From assembly GCA_905221605.1 (NCBI GenBank), contig CAJNDS010001090.1, positions 635,001 through 667,500 of the forward strand: a stretch of 32,500 bases of DNA, given 5' to 3'. How positions within the stretch are numbered: position 1 is the stretch's first letter; each line of letters opens with the position of its first letter. Origin of the DNA: Symbiodinium natans. Lineage: Eukaryota > Sar > Dinophyceae > Suessiales > Symbiodiniaceae. Position numbers and translations under genes: made by a program. The notes under the pieces are model-generated. The model made no database searches and was not told the origin of the DNA. It was given only the letters and a program-made list of their open reading frames with translations. This document shows, one piece after another, positions 9,368-18,616 of this stretch.

Positions 9368-10351
9368 AACCCTAAACCCTAAACCCTAAAACCGAAACCC
9401 TAAACCCTAAACCTGAGCTGAGAACCAACTAGGCTATGGGCTCCTGTCTGCTGTCAAGCCACTGGCCCCTGGTGCAGGTGAAACGAAATGGACTCAACTA
9501 GTGGCGCGGGCCACTCTTTTGGCTTGGGGGCCTTTTTGGTTTAGGGTTTAGATGAGGGTACAACCGACTGCAACTAAAAACTCACCTACTTGTAACTTCA
9601 TATAACTACGAGTTTAGGGTTCAGAGCTGAGAATGCTCTACGGGGGAGGGACGGGTGGGCGCTCATGCCAGCGTTATGGCGTGCTTCCCGTCTTTCAGCT
9701 TGATGTTGTTCCTCGGCTCGGACATTCCCGAAAGTCAGAAGAGCACACCTCATGCCCTGAAACGCTGCACCCAAAGCGAAGCCCTTCGCCCTGAAACCCC
9801 CTAAACTCGAAATCTTCAAACCCGGCCCCAAACCCTAAACCTAAAACCAATCAGCGGATTACGTTCCAAGGACGCCCACCCGAAATCCATAAGGGTTTAG
9901 GGTTTACGGTTTAAGGCTTAGGGTATTTTTGGGTTGGGGTTTAGAGTTCAGAACGAAGGGTTCCCTCCATCCGAAATCCACGACCTAGGAAATGGCAAGG
10001 AGGCTGTTCTTGGCTCCATGGGTTTAGGGCTTCTGGCTTAGGGCTACATGGGTACCAGGGTTTAGGGTTCAGGGTTGAGGGTTTGGGGTTTAAGGCTTAG
10101 GGTTTAGGGCTTGGCGCTAAATGGGTGCCTTCTCACGAGAGCCATGACCTGAACTAAGGAACATGCACGAACTCAGCATCAAGATCCTTACATACAGGGT
10201 TTGGGCTTGAGGGTTTAGAGTTTAGGGTTTAGGGCTTAAGGCATGCTCCTTCATGAAAGGAGTTAGCGTTTAGGGTTGAGGGAAGAGAAGCGCCCTAAAC
10301 CCTAAACCCTAAACCCTAAACCCTAAACCCTAAACCCTATAAACCCTAAAC
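9368..10351. other. Islands and telomere-like tracts
   Basis: CCCTAAA at 9368-9412 and 10292-10350; degenerate TTTAGGG tracts near 9540, 9893-9925, 10020-10110 and 10195-10240. Islands at 9415-9535, 9640-9800, 9845-9895, 9955-10020 and 10135-10195 carry open frames, mostly readable on the minus strand (for example NIKLKDGKHAITLA near 9670-9715). Their splice sites are ambiguous, so they are not annotated as exons. They may continue the minus-strand gene of 11405-10352. Confidence 0.45.
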
Positions 10352-10445
10352 GGGGGGCTCCGAGAAAGTAGGCCCCCGGCTTTTCTGCGAGGAGGGAGAT
10401 CCACATCTCCATCTCCTCCTCCGACCCCACCTGGCTCTTCGAGGT
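10352..10445 (-). CDS. Candidate internal exon, unknown protein
   Basis: On the minus strand, from CTTGAG (acceptor) to CCCCCC followed by GTTTAGGG (GT donor): 31 codons plus one base, entered in phase 0. The peptide contains an acidic segment GSEEEMEMWISLLAEK and PGAYFLGAP, and nearly all third positions are G or C. The preceding candidate exon (10679-10733) ends in phase 0, so the two are frame-compatible across a 233-bp intron made of telomere-like repeats. Confidence 0.5.
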
Positions 10446-10678
10446 CTCAAGGGCCCCCCCTAAACCCTAAACCCTAAACCCTAAACCCTAAACCCTAAAC
10501 CCTAAACCCTAAACCCTAAACCCTAAACCCTAAACCCTAAACCCTAAACCCTAAACCCTAAACCCTAAACCCTAACCCTAAACCCTAAACCCTAAACCCT
10601 AAACCCTAAACCCTAAACCCTAAACCCTAAACCCTAAACCCTAAACCCTAAACCCTAAACCCTAAACCAAACCCCTGC
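10446..10678 (-). repeat. Long CCCTAAA array forming a candidate intron
   Basis: About 210 bp of almost perfect CCCTAAA on the plus strand. In the minus-strand model it is a complete 233-bp intron starting GCAGGGGTTT and ending TTGAG, so nearly the whole intron is TTTAGGG repeats in sense. If correct, it is the clearest intron of telomere-like sequence in the window. Confidence 0.5.
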
Positions 10679-10733
10679 CTTCATCTGCAGGGGTGGGAGG
10701 TTCAGCTCTTGGAAGCGGCCGTCCTCCATCAGC
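10679..10733 (-). CDS. Candidate internal exon, unknown protein
   Basis: On the minus strand, from CAGCCAG (acceptor, next base G) to ATGAAG followed by GCAGGGG (GC donor). One leading base, then 18 codons: LMEDGRFQELNLPPLQMK. Third positions are nearly all G or C. It joins in frame to 10352-10445. The sequence resembles a short helix followed by a proline turn; no family is assigned. Confidence 0.5.
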
Positions 10734-10737
10734 CTGG

Positions 10738-11178
10738 CTGTTTAGGGTTTTGGGTTTTGGGTTCAGGGTTTAGGGTTCAGGGTTTAGGGTTTGGGGTTTA
10801 GGGCTTAGGGTTTAGGGTTTGGGGTTGAGGGTTTAGGGTTTAAGGTTTAGGGTTTATGGTTTAGGGTTTACGGTTTACGGTTTAGGGTTTAGGGCTCTTA
10901 ATACCAGTGTTTAGAGTTGAAGGCATAACGCCTAGGAAACAGTTGCTGCCCCAAAGCCCCTGAACATACTGAAATTGCCCTACGTAGAACCCTGCAGCCC
11001 CTTAAAAGTCCTAAAGCCCTGCACGCCAAACCCCAAAACCTAAACACTAAACCCCAAAACCCTACACCCTAAAATCCTAAAAACCTAGAACCCTAAAGCC
11101 CTAAAGCCCTAAAACCCTAAAACCCCAAACCCTAAACCCACGAGCCTAAAACCCCTAACCCGAGAGAAGCCCTAAAAC
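10738..11178. repeat. TTTAGGG then degenerate CCCTAAA, with an island
   Basis: A degenerate TTTAGGG array at about 10740-10895 and a degenerate CCCTAAA/CCCCAAA array at about 11018-11175. The island at 10900-11010 is open on the minus strand in two overlapping frames (GFYVGQFQYVQGLWG or VLRRAISVCSGALGQQ). It is probably another exon of the same gene, but its frame cannot be fixed. Confidence 0.6.
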
Positions 11179-11208
11179 CTTGAAGCTGCTGGATTCTGGG
11201 GCTAGCGG
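11179..11208 (-). CDS. Candidate 30-nt microexon
   Basis: On the minus strand, from TTACTAG to TTCAAG followed by GTTTTAGGG: ten codons (PLAPESSSFK), phase 0 at both ends, compatible with the candidate first exon at 11346-11405. Its small size makes it weak by itself; support comes from the shared phase and strong donor. Confidence 0.3.
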
Positions 11209-11345
11209 CTAGTAAGTGAGCAGCTAAGGGTTGAGGGCTTTGGGTAAGTCACGGACCCACTCTATCTATATATACATATAGACATATATATATATACATA
11301 TCCTAACATCCTCAATCCTGAGAACCCTTCCTAGAATCTTAGCAC

Positions 11346-11405
11346 CTGCTGCGTCTCACGCTCTTTGCCGTCGCTTTGCTTGGCTTCGCACTCACGGCTA
11401 GCCAT
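11346..11405 (-). CDS. Candidate first exon with ATG, unknown protein
   Basis: On the minus strand, ATG at 11405-11403 opens 20 codons (MASRECEAKQ, then SDGKERETQQ) ending CAGCAG followed by GTGCTAAG, a good GT donor in phase 0. The peptide is hydrophilic. The sequence before the ATG is AAGCAAA, and a TA-rich microsatellite lies downstream at about 11262-11301. It could be the 5' end of a minus-strand gene running to 10352 or beyond. The 68-codon plus-strand frame over the same DNA is considered a shadow. Confidence 0.4.
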
Positions 11406-11408
11406 TTT

Positions 11409-12066
11409 GCTTAACAAGTGTGCTAAAAGGGGTACTGTTTTTACTATTTCGGCTTCCGAGTCTGTATTTAGCTGCTATCTATTTGAAACGGTGGGCTTCC
11501 TGCAGGTTTCGCACGCGTTGCACTCTGAAATTAAAGATCTTGCCATAGGTTCGCCGAACCCTAAACCCTGAACCCTAAACCCTAAACCCTAAGATGATGT
11601 TTTTCGCGCCACTTCAGGACGACGGATGCTGGGGATTCGCGGGAATGTCCCACTGGCAGGATGTCAGGTGTCAATAGTCAGCTGGTGGGGCTGAAGCTGC
11701 CCTGAACCCTAAACCCTAAACCCTAAACCCTAAACCCTAAACCCTAAACCCTAAACCCTAAACCCTAAACCCTAAACCCTAAGTTGATGGTTTGCAGACT
11801 CGAAGTTCGATTGTGGGGCCTCGGTTGGGGAAGTGCCTGCACAACGGAAACCATGCTCAGCACACTTTCTATACGCATTGAACTGATCACAAGCTTGGCA
11901 CCACCTAATGGAACTTTGTACATTGAATGCGGCGACTGGCACTGCCCCTGCTTTCAACCAGCTCCGTTCCATGTGCAAAGACACCAATGAGGACCACACC
12001 CTACACCCTAAACCCTAAACCCTACACCCTAAAGCACACCAAGCCCTAAACTGAGAGAGGGTTCAG
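11409..12066. other. Islands and CCCTAAA arrays between divergent candidates
   Basis: CCCTAAA arrays at 11558-11592, 11703-11782 and 11998-12035. The island at 11593-11700 is open on plus in two frames (FFAPLQDDGCWGFAGMSHW in one) and on minus. The island at 11783-11997 is open on both strands for about 70 codons. No strand choice can be made for either. Confidence 0.5.
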
Positions 12067-12235
12067 AGGGTCTTTGGGTTTGAGGTTTCGAGATGACATA
12101 AGAAACCCCGCCGATCGGCGGCGGATCTGCGCAACCACATCTGCACGGGCCTTTCTTGAAAAAGACGCTGGGCCCAATGCAGAGGCCCTCTCTAAAGGGG
12201 GGGCCAGCATTAACGCCAGGGGAACCCTGAACTAA
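12067..12235 (+). CDS. Candidate terminal exon, unknown protein
   Basis: After GGTTCAG the plus strand reads one base and then 55 codons to TAA at 12233-12235. The peptide includes RDDIRNPADRRRICATT, ARAFLEKDAGPNAEALSKG and GASINARG. It has mixed charge and few low-complexity stretches. The last codons lie inside a perfect 19-bp inverted repeat (12223-12241 with 12262-12280), so the end may be repeat-derived and the true donor may lie earlier. Confidence 0.35.
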
Positions 12236-12280
12236 AAGAGTACCCGAAACCCCGAACGGAAACTCTTTTAGTTCAGGGTT
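12223..12280. repeat. Perfect 19-bp inverted repeat
   Basis: Left arm 12223-12241 (AACCCTGAACTAAAAGAGT) and right arm 12262-12280 are exact inverted copies around a 20-nt loop. It sits exactly where the DNA changes from unique sequence to the TTTAGGGG array. Confidence 0.95.
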
Positions 12281-12282
12281 TC

Positions 12283-12426
12283 GGGTTTAGGGTTTAGGGG
12301 TTTAGGGGTTTAGGGGTTTAGGGGTTTGGGGGTTTAGGGGTTTAGGGGTTTAGGGGTTTAGGGGTTTAGGGGTGTAGGGGTTGAGGGGTTTAGGGGTTTA
12401 GGGGTTTAGGGTTCAGGGGTTAGGGA
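12283..12426. repeat. TTTAGGGG octamer array
   Basis: An array of the 8-bp variant TTTAGGGG, unlike the heptamer arrays elsewhere. The same octamer in opposite orientation occurs at about 13065-13190 and 16060-16090. Confidence 0.95.
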
Positions 12427-12464
12427 TAACGGGCCTGTTGCAGTGTTTGGGTTGTAGGTTTGAG

Positions 12465-12517
12465 GCAGCTCTTGGATGATTTGCCAGTCATCAACGCCTT
12501 GGAAGCTTGGACGACAG
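12465..12517 (+). CDS. Candidate internal exon, unknown protein
   Basis: From TTTGAG (acceptor, next base G) to ACGACAG followed by GTGCAAA (GT donor): one base, 17 codons (QLLDDLPVINALEAWTT) and one base. The peptide would form an amphipathic helix. A second plus frame is also open to the same donor, so the frame is probable rather than certain. Confidence 0.35.
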
Positions 12518-13017
12518 GTGCAAACCCCCGCTACACACACGCGGATGGGTGCGAAGCAGGGCACTTTCTTGGGGTAGTTACATGGCCCTGAATATGAGCC
12601 CTTAAATGGGGACCGCTTGTATACCCTCTACAACCCAAGAACCCACAGATCAGAACCGTTTAAAGGAGGTAGGGGACCATACTAAGGGCCCATCAAACTA
12701 CCCTTAGGCACTTGCACAGCTCTCTGTGGCTCCTTTTTTAAGGTCCCTGCTGGAAAAGCCAGCCCTTCTTGTAGGGTACCCAGAAAGGAACATAATTTTG
12801 GAGAGCTGCAATCTTGAGCCATCAGAGATGTAGGAAGATGCCACAATGATGGTCTTGCACGTTCGCGCGCGGGAGAGGAACCCTTCAGACCAGCCCCGCT
12901 ACTCGAAACCCTATTATAATCCGCATAAACCCGATCCTCAAGCTTACGAGCCCCCGTAAACCCCGCAAGCCCAGCAATAACTGCTGTCCTATGAACCCTA
13001 GAAACCTTTGTAAGCCT
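12518..13017. other. Unique DNA, nothing assigned
   Basis: About 500 bp without telomere-like arrays. No frame is long enough or flanked by clear splice sites. Several paralogous-looking CCCTAAA relics appear only at the right end. Confidence 0.4.
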
Positions 13018-13400
13018 GAACCCTAAACCCTACACCCCTAAACCCTGTCCCTACACTAACCCCTAAACCCCTCAACCCCTCAACCCCTCAACCCCTCAAC
13101 CTCTAAACCCTAAACCCCTAAACCCCTAAACCCCTAAACCCCTAAACCCCTAAACCCCTAAACCCCTAAACCCCTAAACCCTACAAACCCCTGCAACCCC
13201 TAAAAGCGCTGTCCCCACCCGAGCCCGGTAAACCCTTTCAACCATGTAAGCCCCGAAAGCCCTACAGACCAAACCCGCGCCGAACCTGGGAGTTGGGGGG
13301 GAAGGGTGTTTAGGGTTTAGGGTTTAGGGTTTAGGGTCTAGGGTCTAGGGTCTAGGGTTTGGGGTCTAAGGTTTATAGGGTTTAGGGTTTGGGGTTCAGA
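13018..13400. repeat. CCCCTAAA octamer array, island, TTTAGGG array
   Basis: CCCCTAAA and CCCCTCAA octamers at about 13020-13200, a roughly 100-bp island, then TTTAGGG/TCTAGGG repeats at about 13310-13400. Confidence 0.85.
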
Positions 13401-14945
13401 ACTTGTGGGGGCTTGGCTAAACTCTAGGGTTCTCCGTCGCTTCGCGCCCTCCCACTCAGAAGCCCAGGAAGGAGAAGAAACCCGGCTTCCTTTGCCGCAG
13501 ACAAACCCTAGAGTCTTATGGTTTAGCGTGGGTTCATGTGTTCAGGGTTTTGGGTTGAGGGTTGGTTTAGAGTTCATGCAGGGTTCAGGGTTTCGGGCTT
13601 AGGGTTTTGGTTGCAGGGTCTAGGGCCAAGGCGAGAACTACCGAGTGGGTATTCAAGTCTTGAGATAAAGGTTGTTGGTGCTTTTGGTGTTCTGCTGCAA
13701 GGTTCTGGGATTTCGGTGTTTCCGGCTCCAGAGCTCAAGATGCACGCCATGGGGACAAGACTTTTTCTTGTACCTCAAAACCCCAGAACCCCAAAATCCA
13801 AAAAGCCCAAAACCCCAAAACCCCAAAAGCCCAAAACCCCAAAAGCCCAAAACCCCAAAACCCCAAAACCCCAAAACCCCAAAACTCCAAAACTCCAAAA
13901 CCCTAAGCTCCGAAGCCCGAACCCTAAACCTCCACAGAATGATCAGCACCCTAAACCCTAAAGTCCTTAGTAGGAATTGTAACAGGGGGTGCTATAATCC
14001 CTATCAAGGACTGCCAGTATAAGGGGGAACATCCCAACCCTAAACCCTAAACCCTAAACCCTCGACCCTAAACCCTAACCCTAAACCCTTAAACCCTAAA
14101 CCCTAATCCCCTGCTGCTCAGGCGGCTTGTTGGAAGGACGCCCTCGGAGAGGCACATACTCGGTGCTGGGCCGGCCTCTCTCGGCTTCGAGGGCTGAGGG
14201 TTTCAGGGGGTTTAGGGTTTAGGGTTTAGGGTTTAGGGTTCAGGGTTCAGGGTTCAGGGTTCAGGGTTCAGGGTTCAGGGTTCAGGGTTCAGGGTTCAGG
14301 GTTCAGGGTTCGGGCTTCTAGTCTAGGGCTGAGGGTTCAGGGTTCAGGGCTGGCGCACCCTTGGGTTCAGATCTTTGAACGAAACCCAAAGCCATAAAAA
14401 AACGTGACAAAAAGATGACAAACGAAGAAAACGTAAGCGTAAAACAGAAAATCCAAAAACTACTAAAAACAAAAAACTCCCAGAGCTCTGCAGCCTTCGG
14501 CCACGTCCACCGGGTCCAGGCGCAGCACCAGGCCACCCTCCCAAAGGCGTTCAGGGGGGTTTTGGGGGGCTTTGGCGCTCAGGGCTTAGGGTTCAGGGCT
14601 TCGGGTTCAGGATTTAGGGTTCAGGGTTTAGGGTTCAGGGTTTAGGGTTCGGGGTTTCGAGTTTTGGGGCTTTTTGGGCCAGATCTTGGGTGGCCCAAGA
14701 TCCAGAAAGAGTTGACAGATGAACGATGAAGATGTTGCTGACGTGATGCTGGTGACCTGATGACGGCCATGGTGGTACTCACGGAGGTCGTAAAGTATGA
14801 GCCAGCTTTCCTATGTCCAAGAAGCTGCTCGAGCAAGCTATTCAGAATGTGGATTGGCGTTCCGAGCAGATTAAGCCAAAACCCTCAACGCTCCGGAAGC
14901 CCAAAACAAGCTCCAACCCTAAAGCCCTCCGCGAAAGGAGAACCC
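13401..14945. other. Mixed region: protein-like islands, CCCCAAAA and TTCAGGG arrays
   Basis: Plus-strand protein-like frames occur at about 13429-13500 (FAPSHSEAQEGEETR) and 13640-13780 (LEIKVVGAFGVLLQGSG, then MHAMGTRLFLVPQ). Neither has secure boundaries. Positions 13785-13900 are CCCCAAAA-type repeats, which inflate frames on both strands. CCCTAAA lies at 14038-14110 and a homogeneous TTCAGGG array at about 14235-14315. Around 14813-14870 the plus strand reads SKKLLEQAIQNVDWRSEQ without a clear donor. Confidence 0.45.
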
Positions 14946-15038
14946 CTAAGCCCTCATCGCAGCCTCCGACTCCGGGCCGTTCTCAGCAGCCACCTTGGCC
15001 ACACCCTCCACCTCCTTTTCAGGCGAGGCGTGGTAGTC
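14946..15038 (-). CDS. Candidate terminal exon, unknown acidic C-terminus
   Basis: On the minus strand, CCTGTCAG is followed by 30 codons in phase 0 and a TAG (14948-14946): DYHASPEKEVEGVAKVA then AENGPESEAAMRA. The peptide is acidic and alanine-rich, and most third positions are G or C. The plus-strand frame over the same DNA is arginine- and histidine-rich, as expected of an antisense shadow. It is compatible in phase with 15238-15314 if that exon ends at its GT donor. Confidence 0.45.
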   Translation of the reverse strand, partial: DYHASPEKEVEGVAKVAAENGPESEAAMRA

Positions 15039-15059
15039 CTGACAGGTGACAGGGGCAGA

Positions 15060-15172
15060 TGGATGTAGAGTTTACATATGTGTACAGGTACAAGTACACA
15101 TACATACATGCACACATACGTACGTACATACGTACTTACATGCATGCACACGTACATACATATACATGTACC
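15060..15172. repeat. TACA/TACG tetranucleotide microsatellite
   Basis: Imperfect repeats of ACAT, TACA and ACGT. They explain the short minus-strand frames rich in Tyr, Val, Cys and Met here. Confidence 0.9.
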
Positions 15173-15237
15173 TTTCTTGAGTGGAAGGCCTTAGGATCTC
15201 AGCATGCGGGGGCCTAGTGGGCCTAGAGTTGGCCCAC

Positions 15238-15314
15238 GGAGAAATTTTTGCAGGTTTCGCACCAGTCGTCGTCATAACAGTAGTAGTAGTCTTCGTCGCA
15301 GTAGTAGTCGAACC
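15238..15314 (-). CDS. Possible exon encoding an Asp/Tyr/Cys-rich segment
   Basis: On the minus strand, from GGTTAG to TTCTCC followed by GTGGGCC (GT donor): two bases, then 25 codons FDYYCDEDYYYCYDDDW and CETCKNFS, including one CxxC. On the plus strand the same bases look like a GTA/GTC trinucleotide microsatellite, so this may be non-coding. The exit phase fits the exon at 14946-15038, but the entry phase does not fit 15386-15498. Confidence 0.25.
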
Positions 15315-15385
15315 CTAACCCCTAAACCCTAAACCCTAAACCCTAAACCCCAAACCCTAAACCGCCTAAACCCTAAACCCCAAAC

Positions 15386-15498
15386 CAAGGCGGGTCCGAC
15401 ATCCAGGCTTTCATGTTCTCGGGGTTCAGGTCCGGGTTGTCGCAGACATTCCTGGGGGTCCACCGGAGGTCTGGCATGGCAGGGTCGGGGGTAACCAT
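15386..15498 (-). CDS. Candidate first exon, unknown protein
   Basis: On the minus strand ATG at 15498-15496 (context ACGACCATGG) opens 37 codons plus two bases, ending CCGCCTTG followed by GTTTGGGGTTTAGGG (GT donor running into repeats). The peptide includes MPDLRWTPRNVCDNPDL and NPENMKAWMSDPP, and most third positions are G or C. No AG precedes the frame, which favours a true start. CCCTAAA upstream and TTTAGGG downstream in sense. Confidence 0.5.
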
Positions 15499-15504
15499 GG
15501 TCGT

Positions 15505-15632
15505 TTTAGGGTTTAGGGTTTAGGGTTCAGGGTTTAGGGTTTAGGGTTTAGGGTTTAGGGTTTAGGGTTTAGGGTTTAGGGTTTAGGGTTTAGGGTTTAG
15601 AGTTTAGGGTTTAGGGTTTAGGGTTGGGGTTT
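15505..15632. repeat. TTTAGGG array
   Basis: About 128 bp of mostly perfect TTTAGGG, immediately upstream (in minus sense) of the candidate first exon. Confidence 0.95.
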
Positions 15633-17149
15633 CAGGACATCTCGGGTTCTCTTTGGCTGCTTGGAGAGTGACATGTCGATTCATTGTTCAAGGCTTTAGG
15701 CCTGCTGGGGAATGGACTTCAGGCTCGGACGTTGAGGGGTGTTGAAGGGTTCGATCAAGAGTTCAAGAGTTCAAGGCAAAGCTTGGCGCTCAGATGTTGG
15801 TTTAGGTCTTCCCCTAAACCACCTAAGCCGTGGAAACTTTCCTTTGAGCGAACCCCCCACGCCGATTCTGTAAGATAAAAGCAAGACCAAACCTAAACCG
15901 CCGGACGCAGGTGCGAAGAACCTCTTGCGTGGGGCTGATACAAGCTGAGCTCAAGAAATCCTAAACCCACAACCCCTAAACCCCGCCCTAACTTCTAAAC
16001 CCCTAAACCCTAAACTCTAAACCCTAAACCCCCAACCCCAAAACCCCTAAAGCCCTAAACACCTAAACCCCTAAACCCCTAAACCCCTAAGACTCGGGAT
16101 CCCGACTTCCCCCAAGCCCTTTAAGGGATGAAGAAAGCCTGGCTCCCCAGTCCTAAACCCTGAACGGTTTAGGGTTTAGGGTTTAGGGTTTAGGGTTTAG
16201 GGTTTAGGGTTTAGGGTTTAGGGTTTAGGGTTTAGGGTTTAGGGTTTAGGGTTTAGGGTTTAGGGTTTAGGGTTCTAGGGCTTTTTCAAGCCTTTGGGGA
16301 CTTATAGAGGGCAGCCAACTCCCGAGTTCCCTACTGAACACATACGTAATCCACAACTCTTGAGCCCTTTTACGCCTCTGAACCTCGAAGTAAACCCATA
16401 GCCCTCTCATCCTATAAAGCCTCTCAGACACCCTAAGGGTTTAGGGAACTTCGGACATCCCTAAACCCTAAACCCTAAACCCTAAATACGGCTCGACCTC
16501 CACCGCCAGGCTTCTGAAAGATCTGGCAGCTGCGGAGCGCGTATGGCCACATGTTTCGGAACTGGGCTTCGGGAGTTTGGGGTTTGGGGATAAAGGTTTG
16601 GGAGTTTGGGGTTTGGGGTTTAGGGTTTAGGGTTTGGGGTTTAGGGTTTGGGGTTTAGGGTTTGGGGTTTAGGGTTTGGGGTTTAGGGTCTTGGGTTTAA
16701 GGTTTTTGGGAGCTCTGCACTCCAAAGTCCTGGACGCGAAGAACCTCCTCGATCCCATCACATTCTCGAGATCTGGGAGTCGCTACGCAAATACCCCGAA
16801 CCCTAAACCCTAAACCCTAAACCCTAAACCCTAAACCCTAAACCGAAACCCATGACCGTTGTAACTTAACTTCCACGCAAGCCAATGCGTAGCCCAGCCT
16901 GCAAGACTAGCTCTCTGTCCCGAAATGACCTGAAGACTACCTGAAGTTAATGCTCGTGTTTCGTGATGTGAAATGGAGGCTAAAGACATTCCACGCGCTT
17001 GGGCCCCAAAGACTGGAACCAAAACTCCTCGACGAGCTTGGGTCTAGGGCCTAGGGTTTAGGGTTGAGGGTTTAGGGTTTGGGGTTTAGGGTTGAGGGCT
17101 ATGGGGTTTTCAGGCTTCAGTGTTTTGAGGTTAGGGTTCTGGCGCTGAC
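15633..17149. other. Telomere-like arrays and ambiguous islands
   Basis: Arrays: CCCCTAAA octamers 15960-16090, TTTAGGG 16168-16275, CCCTAAA 16460-16490, alternating TTTAGGG/TTTGGGG at about 16615-16690, CCCTAAA 16797-16850, TTTAGGG 17040-17110. A 64-codon plus frame at 15684-15878 (MFKALGLLGNGLQ...) is plausible but unsupported. The island 16490-16570 reads as protein on both strands. Islands at 15900 and 16735 share GCGAAGAACCTC and may encode related peptides (AKNLL). Confidence 0.5.
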
Positions 17150-17214
17150 AGTTCTGTGCAGTGCAGGGGGCGCCACGTAGCGCCCAGCCGGCCGGGGACG
17201 TGCGGCCAACGAAC
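17150..17214 (-). CDS. Candidate exon, unknown protein (end uncertain)
   Basis: On the minus strand, after AATCAG, one base and then FVGRTSPAGWALRGAPC and TAQNCQ, with mostly G or C third positions. The donor is not clear; GTCAGCGCC just beyond is one option, so the left boundary is approximate. Confidence 0.35.
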
Positions 17215-17594
17215 CTGATTTGCTCTTAAGGCCTTGGGTTTAGGGTTTTCAATTTAGGTTTATGGTTTTGGATCTACGGTTTAGAACTTTTGGTGTTCGG
17301 GTCTAGGTCTATCCCGGCGGTTCCAACGTTTCGGGCAAAAGGGGCCAGGTCGATGTAGCCCAATGTGGATACTTCTGCCTGAGGACGTGGTTGCCAGGCG
17401 CCTTGATAAGTTAAATCCCCCGGTTCCCTGGCTCAAGACGACGGTTTGAGGTTTACATCTGGGGCGCAGGGTTTGGTGCTCCGCATGGTTTAAGGTATAC
17501 CATGGTTAGGGTTGAGCTGATTCGCTCTTGAATGGTTTAACCCTAAACCCTAAGCCCTAAGCCCTAAACCCTAAACCCGAAACCCTCTCTCAAG
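17215..17594. other. Unique DNA with a CCCTAAA tract
   Basis: Islands at 17225-17530 are open on both strands in places but show no paired splice sites. CCCTAAA repeats lie at about 17537-17585, just before the next exon. Confidence 0.45.
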
Positions 17595-17700
17595 GTCTGA
17601 GAACCCCTGGTGCGTCTCCCAACCCGATGTCCGAGGGACAACACCACTCGGTCACCGTCCAGCGGGGCCACGCCCTGATGTCCTTTCGGGGCTATTTAAG
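17595..17700 (+). CDS. Candidate internal exon, unknown protein
   Basis: From CTCAAG (acceptor, next base G) to TTTAAG followed by GTTTAGGG (GT donor made by the first telomere-like unit). One base plus exactly 35 codons, including SENPWCVSQPDVRGTTPLG and RPDVLSGLFK. A second plus frame is also open but does not use both splice sites. CCCTAAA upstream, TTTAGGG downstream. Confidence 0.45.
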
Positions 17701-18443
17701 GTTTAGGGTTTAGGGTTTAGGGTTTAGGGTTTAAGGTTTAGGGTTTAGGGTTTAGGGGTATGGCTTTGGGTTTTGACTGCTTTGGGGGTTTCGGACTTTC
17801 TAAAGCACCCTCATCCATGGTCCTGGCAAGAAGGAGACGTGCTTTAGTGGCAAAAGGCTCAGCCAACCCTTAGTTATAAGCTAAAAGGCTCTGCGGCAAG
17901 CATGTTGAAAGGAGATAAGGGCACAACATGTGTCCAAGGCCTACACCCTAAACCCTTCCCTAACACTGAACCCTGAAAAACCCCCCCAACCCTGACCCAA
18001 AAACCCCCAACAAGGAACTTTGAACCCCGGACCCTGAACGCGACATCTCCACATGGGGCCCGACGCACCACCAGCCTTACTGCCCCAAGCTCTCTCAAGG
18101 CCCCAAAGCTTAGGGACTTCGGGGCTTAGGGGATTTTGGGGGTCTAGGGCTGTTTGGGGAGCTTAGGGGTCGTTTAGGAGCTTATGGGGTTGTGTGGTTT
18201 GGGGCTGGGCTGGGGCGGAAACTCCTCACTCCCACTCCTTCCCTCCTGACCTCCGACAGCTCCAAAAGAATCGCCAGGCCGTGCACAGCACACAAAACCA
18301 AAACAAACGCAATTAAGCACGACCCTTTTCAAGGCCCGAAAAAAACCGACATGCCAAAGCCGTTACGAGCAGCCCTACATCCCTGAACCCGTGGAGGAGC
18401 CCCAAACCCCAAACCCTAAACCCTAAACCCCAAAGCCTAAACC

Positions 18444-18475
<32 letters not shown>

Positions 18476-18519
18476 TCCCTCAACCCTAAACCCTAAACCC
18501 TAAACCCTAAGCCGTGGGC
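17701..18519. other. Arrays and islands
   Basis: TTTAGGG at 17701-17757, a degenerate C-rich stretch at about 17940-18010, and CCCTAAA with a homogeneous CCCTCAA block at about 18403-18510. A 64-codon plus frame at 18192-18386 and a 74-codon minus frame at 17874-18098 have no recognisable content. Confidence 0.5.
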
Positions 18520-18595
18520 CTTTGTAGAGCTCGGACAAGCGGTCCGAGAAGGCCAGCTCCGGGATCTGGCCCCAAGCCTCCGAAAACGTCGGCGG
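18520..18595 (-). CDS. Candidate internal exon, unknown protein
   Basis: On the minus strand, from CCGGAAG to CTACAAAG followed by GCCCACGG (GC donor): 25 codons plus one base, PPTFSEAWGQIPELAF and SDRLSELYK, with nearly all third positions G or C. The frame stays open to the right as far as about 18612 (NNVRRK), so the acceptor could lie further out. CCCTAAA upstream and TTTAGGG downstream in sense. Confidence 0.5.
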
Positions 18596-18616
18596 CTTCC
18601 GGCGCACGTTGTTGCG

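Noticed and set aside
11396-11417. Possible dinoflagellate spliced-leader relic (TAGCCATTTTG match)
   Set aside because: The match is 11 bases and then diverges. On the opposite strand it is simply the start region AAAATGGCTAGC of the candidate ATG exon, so coincidence is more likely.
13536-13961. 141-codon plus frame and overlapping 98- and 116-codon frames
   Set aside because: The second half is CCCCAAAA-type repeat translated as Lys/Pro strings on one strand and Gly/Phe/Leu strings on the other. Only the 13640-13780 part looks protein-like, and it is described within the region entry.
16490-16570. Confident exon call for this island
   Set aside because: Both strands give natural peptides (plus ARLLKDLAAAERVWPHV; minus FRNMWPYALRSCQIFQK), so the strand cannot be decided from sequence alone.
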